Shown: positions 8,769 to 17,958 of the stretch, one piece after another
Layout: each line of letters starts with the position of its first letter
Position numbering within the stretch: the first letter of the stretch is position 1
DNA from: Bacteroidota bacterium
GTDB lineage: Bacteria; Bacteroidota; Bacteroidia; B-17B0; Aurantibacillaceae
Direction: 5' to 3'
DNA: 64,000 nucleotides
NCBI GenBank assembly: GCA_020403265.1
Contig: JADBXZ010000018.1
Coordinates: 1 to 64,000, forward strand
The notes under the pieces: model-generated
Seen by the model: the letters and a program-made list of their open reading frames with translations, nothing else
Told to the model about the DNA's origin: nothing
Databases searched by the model: none
Translations under genes and position numbers: made by a program

Positions 8769-9588
8769 TACTCGAATCTTGTTTTGATTCAAGCTCAGCA
8801 ATGGCAGTTTTAAAATTAACAAACTCAATTTTATTCAACTTTAAGTAGTCTACCAACCACATGTACCAATTTAACCAAGTTTTAAAAGAATGCGAAAAAT
8901 AACGATCATGAAAATCTATTCCTAGATATTTGATGTTTTTTTTGTGAGCCTCATCTATTTTTTGCAAAGTTGCTGTCTTTGCAGCCTCCAAATTCACATT
9001 TTGCCATCTTGTGCCGTTTTGTATAACCCAACCATCCATAATCTGGAAAGGGAACTCCCACATATTCATTATTTTATATGGATTTTTTAAACCATGTTCA
9101 GTACTATCATAAGTATAACCGGCTTTAGCAAGATTAATTAATGTCTCCTGATTATTACGAACATAATGCATTCGTATTCCAAAGTCAGGTATATTAGTAA
9201 GCTGCTTAAACAATTTATATTCTGTTTCGATATCATCCCGGTTTTCAAAAGAAATTCCGTGTAAACCAATCTCGCAATGCCTTAGTTTCATTTGTATAAT
9301 CCATGGCAAAGCGTTTTTAACGGAGTAGTTAAGTCCCACACCTTTGTTAACTGCTATAAAAAAACTGCTTGGAATTTTATTAACGTTATTGAATGTAATT
9401 AACTCATCAATGTTTTGCCATTTATTTTTAAAAAAATCTGTATATCTTAAAAAAAACTCTCTAAACGAAATTTTGCCGGATATCAATTCTAAATGCATCC
9501 GAGCTATGTATTTCGGCAAAATTGTATCTTTGGTTAAATGCTCCCAAACAGTTATATGGTCGATATCATGAGAAATAATTGCTTTCAC
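8752..9588 (-). CDS. Polysaccharide deacetylase-like (NodB-fold) protein
   Basis: This 278-residue protein resembles the NodB-homology carbohydrate esterases found in Bacteroidota surface-glycan clusters. The N-terminus carries an SHDIDH motif that supplies the acidic and metal-binding residues. A second motif EIGLHG and a later IDFHDR fit the remaining metal and catalytic positions. It is the last gene of the minus-strand glycan operon, three bases after the FemAB-like gene. Its 3' end overlaps the convergent porin gene by 17 bases. It probably deacetylates the glycan made by its neighbours; the exact substrate cannot be told. Confidence 0.75.
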   Translation of the reverse strand: MKAIISHDIDHITVWEHLTKDTILPKYIARMHLELISGKISFREFFLRYTDFFKNKWQNIDELITFNNVNKIPSSFFIAVNKGVGLNYSVKNALPWIIQMKLRHCEIGLHGISFENRDDIETEYKLFKQLTNIPDFGIRMHYVRNNQETLINLAKAGYTYDSTEHGLKNPYKIMNMWEFPFQIMDGWVIQNGTRWQNVNLEAAKTATLQKIDEAHKKNIKYLGIDFHDRYFSHSFKTWLNWYMWLVDYLKLNKIEFVNFKTAIAELESKQDSSIKTDN

Positions 9589-9591
9589 TCC

Positions 9592-10554
9592 TTAAAATTT
9601 ATTTCTCATTTTTAATTTCAATGCCACTTCAATTGGAAACAATCCTCTATGAACGGTATAATATGGTTTTATCTCGCCTCCAAATTCTCTAAAATATTTT
9701 TCCACTTCAGGCAACATACTTCCTTCAAAATCAAATATTGATAAACCCAATTGCTTTGCATGCAATATACTTTGCCACATACATGAAGGTCCTGCGCCAT
9801 GATGCTTTAATTGAGTATTATAACCACCAAATAAATAATAGGCTACGTTTTGATCATAAATTATAAATGTAGTTGCAATTGGGGTACTTTTATCATAGGC
9901 CACAAATGCGTAACTGTTTGTATCATTAGCAAATTCAAAAAGTATTTTCTTTACAAATGCTTGATTAATTGTTTTTTGTTTTCTCTCAAAAGTTTTACAT
10001 ATTAAATCAAAAACAATGTTATTATCAAAACATCGTTCGATTTTTAGTTGATCTTTTTCAGCCTTCTTTATACTTTTACGTCGTTCTGAAGTAAATTGAT
10101 CAAAAATTGCATTTGGATCTTGATGTAAACTTAATTGATATGTATAGTTAGGTATAACTTTGAATTTTTTCCAGAAATAAACCTGCGTATCATTAACACT
10201 AACCGGAAAGGCAATTGAAACAAGTGCATATTTATTCAATAAGAAATAATCTGAAATCGCCTCGTGCACCTCTTTCTCAAAAGTAATGGCATTACTTTTA
10301 TTTTGTGCTGGATTAACTATAACGAATCCAATAGAAGGCGTATAGGAAGGTGTTAACGCATACCTTAATCCTAACTTAACTGATGACGAATAAAAAAAAG
10401 CACCGATGAGTTCGTTATTGGCATTGTAAATACCTATTAAAACAAGATTCTTTCCAAAAAGCCTCAGCCATTCAATTGAATTAAAAACACTGCCATAGCG
10501 CTTTGCCAAAATATTGTATTTTTCGTCACTAATATTTAACCTTGCTAACTTCAA
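9592..10554 (-). CDS. FemAB/GNAT-like acyltransferase of glycan operon
   Basis: This 320-residue protein looks like the acetyltransferases of the FemAB/GNAT_6 type common in exopolysaccharide and O-antigen clusters. The recognisable segment is RRKSIKKAEKDQLKIE followed by the C-terminal GNAT half (FVAYDKSTPIATTFIIY, YYLFGGYN, and IFDFEGSMLPEVEKYFREFGG). It would transfer an acyl or aminoacyl group to a sugar or lipid-linked intermediate. Its start overlaps the preceding gene by 4 bases, so the two are translationally coupled. Confidence 0.75.
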   Translation of the reverse strand: MKLARLNISDEKYNILAKRYGSVFNSIEWLRLFGKNLVLIGIYNANNELIGAFFYSSSVKLGLRYALTPSYTPSIGFVIVNPAQNKSNAITFEKEVHEAISDYFLLNKYALVSIAFPVSVNDTQVYFWKKFKVIPNYTYQLSLHQDPNAIFDQFTSERRKSIKKAEKDQLKIERCFDNNIVFDLICKTFERKQKTINQAFVKKILFEFANDTNSYAFVAYDKSTPIATTFIIYDQNVAYYLFGGYNTQLKHHGAGPSCMWQSILHAKQLGLSIFDFEGSMLPEVEKYFREFGGEIKPYYTVHRGLFPIEVALKLKMRNKF

Positions 10555-11243
10555 TTTTTGCTTACTGCGATTGTTAAAATACCAAAGTGTGCATTTCTGG
10601 CATTATAAGTTACCAACTTAGCTTTGAATCCAAGTGCCTCAACCTTACTTTTGTATATTTCAGTCATTACTTGTGGAAGCACACATCCTCCATCCTTTAC
10701 ACCATAAAATTTTGCTCTCGCATTAATCCATTTTTCATTGAATTCTTTTGGATGAGGGTGAATATCAAGCATTGTTTGGATATTGGGAACAACATCCATC
10801 ATAATTATTGCTTCATCCGCAATATTATTGAAAATTGAATCAAAAAATTTAAAATGCTCAAAGCTTCCATCAGGATACATAAACGGAACAGGCGAATCTA
10901 TTAATACAAAGTTAAAATCTTTTCGATGCAACTTCCCATTCATAATCGCATCAATTGAATCTCCGCAATTAACATTAGCCTTTGGAAATTCCTTCTTTGC
11001 ATATTTAATTGCCTCTTCATTTATATCCCACATTTCTAAATACTCAGCTTCATTACTAAATATCCTAGTCCATTGTAAACCGGTCTGACAAAAAGCATCT
11101 AATGCAATTAATTTTTTTGGCCACAATTGGTAATCCTTAACAGTTAATATATTCAACTTTAAAGCCGTAAACAACCGTTTGTTTTCTATAGGTTTAATAA
11201 GCCTTATGATGAATTTATTTTTGTAGTATAATTTTGAAACCAT
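10551..11243 (-). CDS. Class I SAM methyltransferase-like protein
   Basis: This 230-residue protein has a Rossmann-like methyltransferase layout: a strand LIALDAFCQTGLQW in place of motif I, then EYLEMWDIN with the acidic end of strand 2, NCGDSIDAI, and FNFVLIDSP. The classic GxGxG is altered to CQTGLQ, so cofactor binding is uncertain. The position in the operon, with a 1-base gap to the GT4 gene and 4-base overlap with the next, suggests modification of a sugar or glycan end group. A methyltransferase call is moderate. Confidence 0.6.
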   Translation of the reverse strand: MVSKLYYKNKFIIRLIKPIENKRLFTALKLNILTVKDYQLWPKKLIALDAFCQTGLQWTRIFSNEAEYLEMWDINEEAIKYAKKEFPKANVNCGDSIDAIMNGKLHRKDFNFVLIDSPVPFMYPDGSFEHFKFFDSIFNNIADEAIIMMDVVPNIQTMLDIHPHPKEFNEKWINARAKFYGVKDGGCVLPQVMTEIYKSKVEALGFKAKLVTYNARNAHFGILTIAVSKN

Positions 11244-11244
11244 T

Positions 11245-12342
11245 TTATTTTTTAATTAGTTGGTTGTATATTGTAATCATCAATTGTAAATTATTTTTCC
11301 AGTCGTAATGTTGTAAAACATGTTGTCTTGCTTTTTTACCAATTTCAGTATTAGCACCAAAATTAAGAATATCCGCTATTGCATTTGCAATTTCCTGCGC
11401 ATTTTTCTTCGGGACTATTTTAGCAAAATCACCATTACCAACTACTTCAACTAAACCCTTTGCATCAGTAACAATTACAGGCTTTTCGCAAGCCATGGCT
11501 TCTACTACGGCTACTCCAAAACTTTCGCTATCATCTATTGATACATTTAAAAATATATCAAGTAAATTATGATAATGTTGAACTTGGGAAAAAGGTATTC
11601 TACCCGTTACAACAAAATAATCTTTCAAACCCTTTTGCTCTATAAGCTGATGGTAATGGTTTAAATCATTACCAGGTCCAACTAAATAAAATTTAAATTT
11701 TTTGTCAGTATATTTCTTAATGATGATATCTGCAGCATCAATAATATAAATGATACCATATTTTTCTTCAATTGGTTTAATTGTTCCAATATAAGTTATA
11801 CTTGGATCTTTATCTTGATGTTGTTGTGGCTTAAACAAATCTGTATCAACACCAAAAGGTGTAACTATAACATCCTTCTTTGTATACAACTGAACTTCCT
11901 CTTTCATAACATTACTTGTAGAAAGAAGCACGCTGGCCTTCTTTAAATTGTATTGGAAAATTTTCTTGTGTAATTTACTTTTTTTTGGAAAGGAATAAAC
12001 ATCACTTCCCCAAACCGACAAAACAAAAGGCTTGAAACCTGTTAAAGCGCCTATTAAGCCATAACTTGTTGCATAGTGCGCATGAAGTATATCCGGTTTA
12101 AATTGCTTGATGATTTTTTTCAAAATACTAACATACTTTATGTACGCCACCTTCGTTAAAAAACTATCAGCATCAATTTTTGAATCAGGCTCAAAATAAA
12201 CAGTAATATTTGGATGTAAATGCCATTCATAACTTGCCTTATTAAAACTGAACAAACCAACATGAATACCTTTATCAGCAAGCCCTAGAGCCCATTTTTC
12301 AGTGTGCTCACTGTAGGTATCAGACAACAGTAGTATTTTCAT
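11245..12342 (-). CDS. Glycosyltransferase family 4
   Basis: This is a 365-residue GT-B glycosyltransferase acting on the cytoplasmic side in surface polysaccharide assembly. It has the N-terminal acceptor half (ILLLSDTYSEHTEKWALGL, DILHAHYATSYG) and the nucleotide-sugar half. The latter carries the GT4 signature with ESFGVAVVEAMACEKPVIVTD, including the E-x7-E motif. It overlaps the upstream GT2 gene by 4 bases. The donor and acceptor sugars cannot be predicted. Confidence 0.9.
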   Translation of the reverse strand: MKILLLSDTYSEHTEKWALGLADKGIHVGLFSFNKASYEWHLHPNITVYFEPDSKIDADSFLTKVAYIKYVSILKKIIKQFKPDILHAHYATSYGLIGALTGFKPFVLSVWGSDVYSFPKKSKLHKKIFQYNLKKASVLLSTSNVMKEEVQLYTKKDVIVTPFGVDTDLFKPQQHQDKDPSITYIGTIKPIEEKYGIIYIIDAADIIIKKYTDKKFKFYLVGPGNDLNHYHQLIEQKGLKDYFVVTGRIPFSQVQHYHNLLDIFLNVSIDDSESFGVAVVEAMACEKPVIVTDAKGLVEVVGNGDFAKIVPKKNAQEIANAIADILNFGANTEIGKKARQHVLQHYDWKNNLQLMITIYNQLIKK

Positions 12343-13100
12343 TTACGTGGAAATAATTTATGTTTAAGCAATCGTAATTGCGAGAACCACGTTAAAAAAT
12401 GATACCATTTCCGACCATACTGTTTACTTATAATCAATTGATCTTTTATAAAATTAGTTGTTAAGCTGCCGGTTTTAGATACAGAATGTTGTCTGAAACT
12501 GGCTACCTTAAAATTGCAAGCATAAACTTTGGCATTTTGTTTTAAACAACGTAAAACATACTCATAATCAAAGCAGCAGTTGTAATTTTTTAATAAGCCT
12601 ACCCCATTTGTGAAAGATTTCTTGAAAAACGAACCTTGTTGAAATATTCCCGGTGTATGAGTTACAAGCGTCTCAAAATTAATTTCTCTTACAGGAAAAC
12701 TTCTTAAGAATTTTCCATCAGCATCAATATAATCAATGGCTCCGTATATGTAATCGATGTTTTTATCTTGCTTCAAAACCTCTACTAATTTATAAAAACC
12801 ATCAACATCAAGTGTATCATCTGTGTTTAACCAGGTCCAAAAATCCCCTGAACAATAATCAATTCCCTTGTTTATAGCATCATATTGCCCTTTATCTTTT
12901 TCAATTTTTAAAACATCTATCCTATCGGCATATTTTTTGATTATCTCCTGTACTTTTTCGTTTGATTGTGAATCGAATAAAAGCAGTTCAATACTTATTT
13001 GATGAATACCGGCAAGATTTTTAATTGCAATACAATTCTTTAAAGTCTCTTCTATATAAGCTTCTTGATTAAAGGATGGTATAATAATTGAAAACTTCAA
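12339..13100 (-). CDS. Glycosyltransferase family 2
   Basis: This is a 253-residue GT-A glycosyltransferase. It begins MKFSIIIPSFNQEAYIEETL, has DKGQYDAINKGID and the metal-binding region FWTWLNTDDTL (a DxD-like TDD), and later an IFQQGSFFK segment typical of colanic-acid-type GT2 enzymes. It is the first intact gene of the minus-strand operon; the decayed gene ends 14 bases upstream of its start. It should add one sugar to a lipid-linked repeat unit. Confidence 0.9.
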   Translation of the reverse strand: MKFSIIIPSFNQEAYIEETLKNCIAIKNLAGIHQISIELLLFDSQSNEKVQEIIKKYADRIDVLKIEKDKGQYDAINKGIDYCSGDFWTWLNTDDTLDVDGFYKLVEVLKQDKNIDYIYGAIDYIDADGKFLRSFPVREINFETLVTHTPGIFQQGSFFKKSFTNGVGLLKNYNCCFDYEYVLRCLKQNAKVYACNFKVASFRQHSVSKTGSLTTNFIKDQLIISKQYGRKWYHFLTWFSQLRLLKHKLFPRK

Positions 13101-13114
13101 AACGGAGCCCTAAA

Positions 13115-13854
13115 TTAATAAAAAAACTCGTTTTTACCTAGAATTCTATTCAGCTTACGCTCCGAATTTCTTATAAATTTTCTTATAGGATTTCTTCTCA
13201 AAACAATACTATTTGAACCTGAAACACCATTAAGAGTTGGCGTTGATGGAAATAAACTAGTTTTAAAATTAACCTCTTTAATTTTGCGTACAAAATAGAT
13301 TTTATATAAACACCTCTCTCATCATACACCGCTTTATATGCATTTTTAGTACATTCATCAAAAGCTTTAATATCGAATGCCAATAAATAAACTTCAGAAA
13401 TCTTCCAATACTTTCTTAAGTCTATATGATATCCTTCATACAAATTCTTAATTAAATACTTAACATTTTTAATCCGGTACCGACCGGTTATCTTGATAAA
13501 AAAGCTACAATCGTTTCTTAAATCTTCCACCACTTTTTGAACCATTTAAAACTCTTGATACCCTTTGCCTTAGTCATATTTCTTTGATTTTGGATTTCTA
13601 ATCACTTTGATCTTATGTTTGTTTGAAGATTCACAAATTCTTTGTTTGTTTCTTTATCAAATTCGCTATTCTCCATAAAAAAATATCATCATTTTCAACT
13701 CTTCACGATAAAACCTTATAGCTTTATGATAATCCTCTAATCTACTTAATGGATCGGTTTGATTGGTATACACGCTATTCGGAATAATGGTTCCGGTTAA
13801 AATTACAGCTCTTTTATTTTGTATATTTGTTTTCACACATTTAAATGTATACAA
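13115..13854 (-). pseudogene. Decayed glycan-cluster gene (frameshifts and stops)
   Basis: Reading the minus strand from ATG at 13854 gives one continuous protein of about 245 residues only if several lesions are bridged. Frame 1 starts with KRAVILTGTIIPN and runs to a shift at an A7/T7 run (13677-13683). It resumes as ENSEFDKETNKEF. A second shift near 13630 leads into HKIKVIRN. Stops TAA at 13570-13572 (before GKGYQEF) and at 13546-13548 (before MVQKVVEDL) interrupt the frame. A third shift near 13270-13290 restores a tail, FPSTPTLNGVSGSNSIVLRR, ending at the TAA at 13115. From memory, ILTGTI..P, ENS and ITGRY motifs recur in a small protein of capsule or O-antigen loci whose function I cannot state. 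Confidence 0.8.
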
Positions 13855-13866
13855 TTTTGAATTAAG

Positions 13867-15009
13867 TTGATTCTTAAATTTGCATATTTATCAGCGGAAG
13901 ACCCACATAATAAAAAAGTTTGGAGTGGCACACATTACAGTATATTTAAACATTTAAAAACTATTGGAGATGTTGATGTACTTGGTCCTTATGAACCAAA
14001 ACTACCCATTATTTGGAAAAGAATATTAAATCAACTAACACAATTAGTATTCAAAAAAAGAATTGCATACCGCCATAGTTTTTTGGTATCTAAAGCGCTT
14101 GGAAAAGCATTCTCAAAAAAATTAGCTAATAAATATTATGATTTTATTATTGCACCTGCTGCTTCAGGCGAAATTGCTTTTCTTGATACAAATATTCCTA
14201 TCATATACATTACAGATGGTACGTTTAATGGTTGTATCAATTACCATCAAAATTTGAGTCACCTGAGCAAACAATCTGCAATGGAAGGCGAATTGATTGA
14301 AATGAAAGCAATTGAAAAAAGCGCAATAGTTATAGCAAGCAGCGAATGGTGCAAAAACTCTGTTATTCAGCATTATCATAAAAATAGTAGTCAAGTCTTC
14401 GTAATACCTTACGGCGCAAATCTTGAAAAAATTCCTACTTCAGTTACTCCAAAAAAAATTCATGCTAACCAACCTTTCAGGTTATTATTTGTGGGTGTTT
14501 ACTGGCACAATAAAGGTGGTCCAATTGCTATGAATGCTTTTTTAAAATTAAAAAAAGAATTTCCTGAAGTAGAGCTTACTATTTTAGGCTGTGAACCCGA
14601 TTTAACAAACTTACCGAATGGTGTTACCGTTATTCCATTTCTGGACAAAAACAGTAATGACGGTCAATTAAAAATGGCTGAAATATTTAACTCGCACCAT
14701 GTTTTGTTGCTGCCAACGCGATTTGACTGCACCCCAATTGTAATTAATGAAGCAAGTGCATTTGCATTACCAAGTTTGGTTAGCAAAACTGGTGGAGTTG
14801 AGGGTCATTTAAAAAACTCTGTTAATGGTCATCTTATTGATTATAACGATGATGGCACAACATATGCAGCAATTGTATCGGACTGGTTAAAAAAACCTGA
14901 GCTATATGAAAAAATGAGCGAGTCTACATTAAATCTCTACTGTAATTTTAACAATTGGGTCCATTGGACTGAAGAGTTTAAAAAATTATTGCTAACTTTA
15001 GAAGTATGA
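13867..15009 (+). CDS. Glycosyltransferase family 4 (GT-B)
   Basis: This 380-residue GT-B enzyme has the nucleotide-sugar half with FRLLFVGVYWHNKGGPIAMNAF, ELTILGCEPD and LLLPTRFDCTPIVINEASAFALPSL, the last matching the donor-binding E-x7-E region. The only conventional start is TTG at 13867; an in-frame TGA at 13858 leaves just ATT at 13861 as an alternative, which would give (M)KLILKFAYLSAEDP. It is divergent from the glycan operon and overlaps the subtilase gene by 4 bases (ATGA). Confidence 0.85.
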   Translation: MILKFAYLSAEDPHNKKVWSGTHYSIFKHLKTIGDVDVLGPYEPKLPIIWKRILNQLTQLVFKKRIAYRHSFLVSKALGKAFSKKLANKYYDFIIAPAASGEIAFLDTNIPIIYITDGTFNGCINYHQNLSHLSKQSAMEGELIEMKAIEKSAIVIASSEWCKNSVIQHYHKNSSQVFVIPYGANLEKIPTSVTPKKIHANQPFRLLFVGVYWHNKGGPIAMNAFLKLKKEFPEVELTILGCEPDLTNLPNGVTVIPFLDKNSNDGQLKMAEIFNSHHVLLLPTRFDCTPIVINEASAFALPSLVSKTGGVEGHLKNSVNGHLIDYNDDGTTYAAIVSDWLKKPELYEKMSESTLNLYCNFNNWVHWTEEFKKLLLTLEV

Positions 15010-17096
15010 AATTTCTTTCAATAGTTTGTTTGCTTTTTTTTTGTAAGATTTCATACTCGCAACTATCAACCAGTAATAATGCGTTTAGATACCAAGAATC
15101 ATTACAAAATGAAATTACAGACTTTTTGGTTAAAGGAAATTTAGAACAATTAACTGCCAATCAAAAAGAAAACAATTACAGATTTAATTACGGTTATAAT
15201 GGCATTGCGAGTTTAAGATGTACTTTTTCAACCATTAGAGTTTTGCTGAATAAAAAATTGATTAATTATGTTGAATATGTACCGGCCACGAAACAGCTAA
15301 TGAACGATACCATGCTTGTGAAAAACAGAGTTAAACCTGTTAAACAAGGGCAATCCCCTTTACTTGCGGCTTATAATGGTTCCGGCGTCGTGATTGGGAT
15401 TATCGATTCAGGTTGCGATTTTAACCATCCTGATTTTAAAACTTCTTCTGGATCTACCCGTATTCTCCATCTTTGGGATCAGGCCGCAGCAAGCGCATCG
15501 AGCGCTCCAATGCCTTATAATTATGGAAGAGAGTGGACTGCGGCGCAGATCAACTCAAGTTTATGCACACATAGTGACTTAGCATATTATGGTCACGGAA
15601 CACATGTTACAGGCATTGCTGCGGGTAATGGGCTGGCAAACGGTACGCATGAAGGAATATGTTCGCAAGCAGACATCATTGTTGTGGCGTTAGACTTTAA
15701 TAAATCAGGACCAACTATTGCTGATGCGGCTGACTATATCTTTGCCAAAGCTACAGCGCTTGGCAAACCTTGTGTGATAAATGCCAGCGTAGGAGATTAC
15801 TATGGTAGTCATGACGGAACTGATCTTGAAGCACAATTAATAGACGGAATGATTGGAAACAACAAACCTGGAAAAGTTATTGTAGCGGCCGCGGGCAATG
15901 CAGGAAATATTAAATACCATACCAAAACAACGGTTAATGGTTTAGATACTAATTTTACATGGATTAAAAGTAACTCTGCCAATATTTTCTATTGGCTATA
16001 CGCTGATACTTCTCAAATAAAAAATGTTTTAGTTAATGTAGGAGTTAACAGAACAAATTACAGTTTCTCCGGGAATACTGGATTTAAAACATACACTTAC
16101 GCTTTAAATAGCTTAAAAACCGACACAGTTAAAAATAGCAACAACAATAGGGTTGGTATTGTGAAAAGTTTAGCTTCTATTAATAGTTTTGGTGTTTATG
16201 AATTATTCATTCAAATAACAGCCGATACATTAAATCAGTTCTGGCGAATAGATAGCAAAGGAAATGGTACACATGATGCCTGGAATTTTAACTTTGTCTC
16301 AACTGCCTTGCCAAGTAATACTGTATTTCCCAAAATAAATTATTATGCCATGCCGGATACTTTTCAAACAATCGTAAGCAGTTTTCAATGTTTGGATAAC
16401 ATTATTACGGTTGGGAATTACATTAACCTAAACAAGCACTACGATGTAAATAATACTTTACAAACATTATCAGTTACTGCTAATGCTTTGGCTGCCAACA
16501 GCAGCGTTGGGCCTACACGAACCAATAAAATTAAACCCGATGTTTGTGCAACAGGCAACAACGTATTTAGTGCCTTGGCGCTTGGTATGCAAAGTAATCT
16601 TGTTCAAAATTATCCGAGTGTAGTAGCTCAGGGTAGCTTTCATGTAATCGGCGGTGGCACTTCTGCTGCATCTCCTGTTGTTGCAGGATTAGCAGGTTTA
16701 ATGTTACAAAAGGATAATAACCTCACGGCGCCTTTAGTCAAAAGTGCCATTCTTAATTGTACATACAGCGATTCATTTACGGGAGCTCTTCCTAGTAACC
16801 ATTGGGGTTATGGAAAATTAGATGGTAAAGCAGCCATGCTTTGTTCAAATATTGTTACATCAACAAAATTTGAATTCAAAAGTAATTTCGTTGTATATCC
16901 AAACCCGTTTAAAGACGAGTTAATAATTAGTGGTTTGAAAACTGAAAACAAAGTTGAACTTTACGATATTTTTGGGAAATTACTAAACTATTGGACTATT
17001 ATGAATGAATTTGAAAAACGACTACCTTTAGATTTAGAGCCTGGCATTTACATACTAAAAGTTAATCAAATATCGGTTAAGCTGATCCGAAAATAA
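15006..17096 (+). CDS. Secreted subtilisin-like serine peptidase with T9SS tail
   Basis: This is a 696-residue S8 peptidase. A signal peptide covers about residues 1-19 (ends SYSQ). The catalytic triad is visible: Asp134 in GIIDSGCDFNHPDF, His197 in GHGTHVTG and Ser553 in GGTSAASPVVAG. A large insertion lies between His and Ser, common in Bacteroidota subtilases. The C-terminal 75 residues (VVYPNPFKDELIISG ... PGIYILKV) are a type A T9SS sorting domain, so the protein should be exported by T9SS and processed by PorU. Its start overlaps the GT4 gene, suggesting translational coupling. Confidence 0.92.
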   Translation: MKFLSIVCLLFFCKISYSQLSTSNNAFRYQESLQNEITDFLVKGNLEQLTANQKENNYRFNYGYNGIASLRCTFSTIRVLLNKKLINYVEYVPATKQLMNDTMLVKNRVKPVKQGQSPLLAAYNGSGVVIGIIDSGCDFNHPDFKTSSGSTRILHLWDQAAASASSAPMPYNYGREWTAAQINSSLCTHSDLAYYGHGTHVTGIAAGNGLANGTHEGICSQADIIVVALDFNKSGPTIADAADYIFAKATALGKPCVINASVGDYYGSHDGTDLEAQLIDGMIGNNKPGKVIVAAAGNAGNIKYHTKTTVNGLDTNFTWIKSNSANIFYWLYADTSQIKNVLVNVGVNRTNYSFSGNTGFKTYTYALNSLKTDTVKNSNNNRVGIVKSLASINSFGVYELFIQITADTLNQFWRIDSKGNGTHDAWNFNFVSTALPSNTVFPKINYYAMPDTFQTIVSSFQCLDNIITVGNYINLNKHYDVNNTLQTLSVTANALAANSSVGPTRTNKIKPDVCATGNNVFSALALGMQSNLVQNYPSVVAQGSFHVIGGGTSAASPVVAGLAGLMLQKDNNLTAPLVKSAILNCTYSDSFTGALPSNHWGYGKLDGKAAMLCSNIVTSTKFEFKSNFVVYPNPFKDELIISGLKTENKVELYDIFGKLLNYWTIMNEFEKRLPLDLEPGIYILKVNQISVKLIRK

Positions 17097-17097
17097 A

Positions 17098-17958
17098 ATG
17101 CAAGTATCCAACAACAGCCTTGAATCGCTTCTTAGTTATTATTTTAAAGAACTCGAAAATTTATATGATAGAGATGAAATTAGGTCTTTATTTATAACGG
17201 TAGTAGAGCATTATTTAAAAGTAGACAGAGAATATTTTCAGTTTAATTTAGAAACAAAAGTCAATCAAAGCGAATTGATTTTAATTTATAATTGTGCTAA
17301 TGAATTAAAATCTGGAAAGCCTTTACAATATATTTTGAATGAAGCTTGGTTTTATAATTCTTTGTTTTTTGTTAACGAACATGTATTAATTCCACGACCT
17401 GAAACAGAAGAGTTGATAGAAATAATTTTTAAGGATTCAAAAACAGCTAGTAAGATTTTAGACATTGGTTGCGGAAGTGGATGTATAATTTTAACTCTCA
17501 AAAAACTGATTCCTGAAGCTAGTTGTACCGGCTTGGATTTGAGTAAAGGGGCGTTAAACGTCACATTACAAAATTCCAAAAAATTAAATCTACCGGTTAG
17601 CATAATAAACGCTGATGTTTTAGAATTAAATCAACTGAGCAGTCAATATGATTTAATAGTGAGTAACCCTCCCTATATTAAAGAGACTGAGAAGGGCTCA
17701 ATGCATAAAAATGTTCTGGAACACGAACCACACCTTGCTCTTTTTGTATCAGGAGAAGATGAAATTGTTTTTTACAAAAAAATCATTGATTTATGCGCTA
17801 GTTCTCTAAACTCCGGCGGCAAACTATATTTTGAACTTAATCCATTAACAGCCAATTTGGTTTTAAATTATGCAAAACAAAGTATGATATTTAAAGAAAT
17901 TGAATTAATTAAAGACATCAATTCTAAAGATCGATTTTTTAAAGGTATTAAACTTTAA
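17098..17958 (+). CDS. prmC: Release factor glutamine methyltransferase PrmC
   Basis: PrmC (HemK) methylates the glutamine of the GGQ motif in release factors RF1 and RF2, improving translation termination. The 286-residue length is normal. The N-terminal helical domain is followed by IPRPETEELI, the SAM motif LDIGCGSGCI, and the catalytic NPPY at Asn190-Tyr193, followed by the usual EHEPHLALF segment. It starts one base after the subtilase stop. Its 3' end overlaps the convergent phosphatase gene by 11 bases. Confidence 0.95.
   Translation: MQVSNNSLESLLSYYFKELENLYDRDEIRSLFITVVEHYLKVDREYFQFNLETKVNQSELILIYNCANELKSGKPLQYILNEAWFYNSLFFVNEHVLIPRPETEELIEIIFKDSKTASKILDIGCGSGCIILTLKKLIPEASCTGLDLSKGALNVTLQNSKKLNLPVSIINADVLELNQLSSQYDLIVSNPPYIKETEKGSMHKNVLEHEPHLALFVSGEDEIVFYKKIIDLCASSLNSGGKLYFELNPLTANLVLNYAKQSMIFKEIELIKDINSKDRFFKGIKL

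Noticed and set aside
13198-13545. A 115-codon minus-strand gene
   Set aside because: It is a fragment of the decayed gene: its upstream frame is continuous with the rest except for a stop, and its last 20 codons are out of frame with the true tail.
13677-13683. Phase-variable A7 tract switching the glycan gene on and off
   Set aside because: Correcting this tract alone would not restore the gene because two stops and two further shifts remain.
13666-13854. A 62-codon minus-strand gene
   Set aside because: It is the N-terminal fragment of the same pseudogene, ended by a frame shift at the A7 run.
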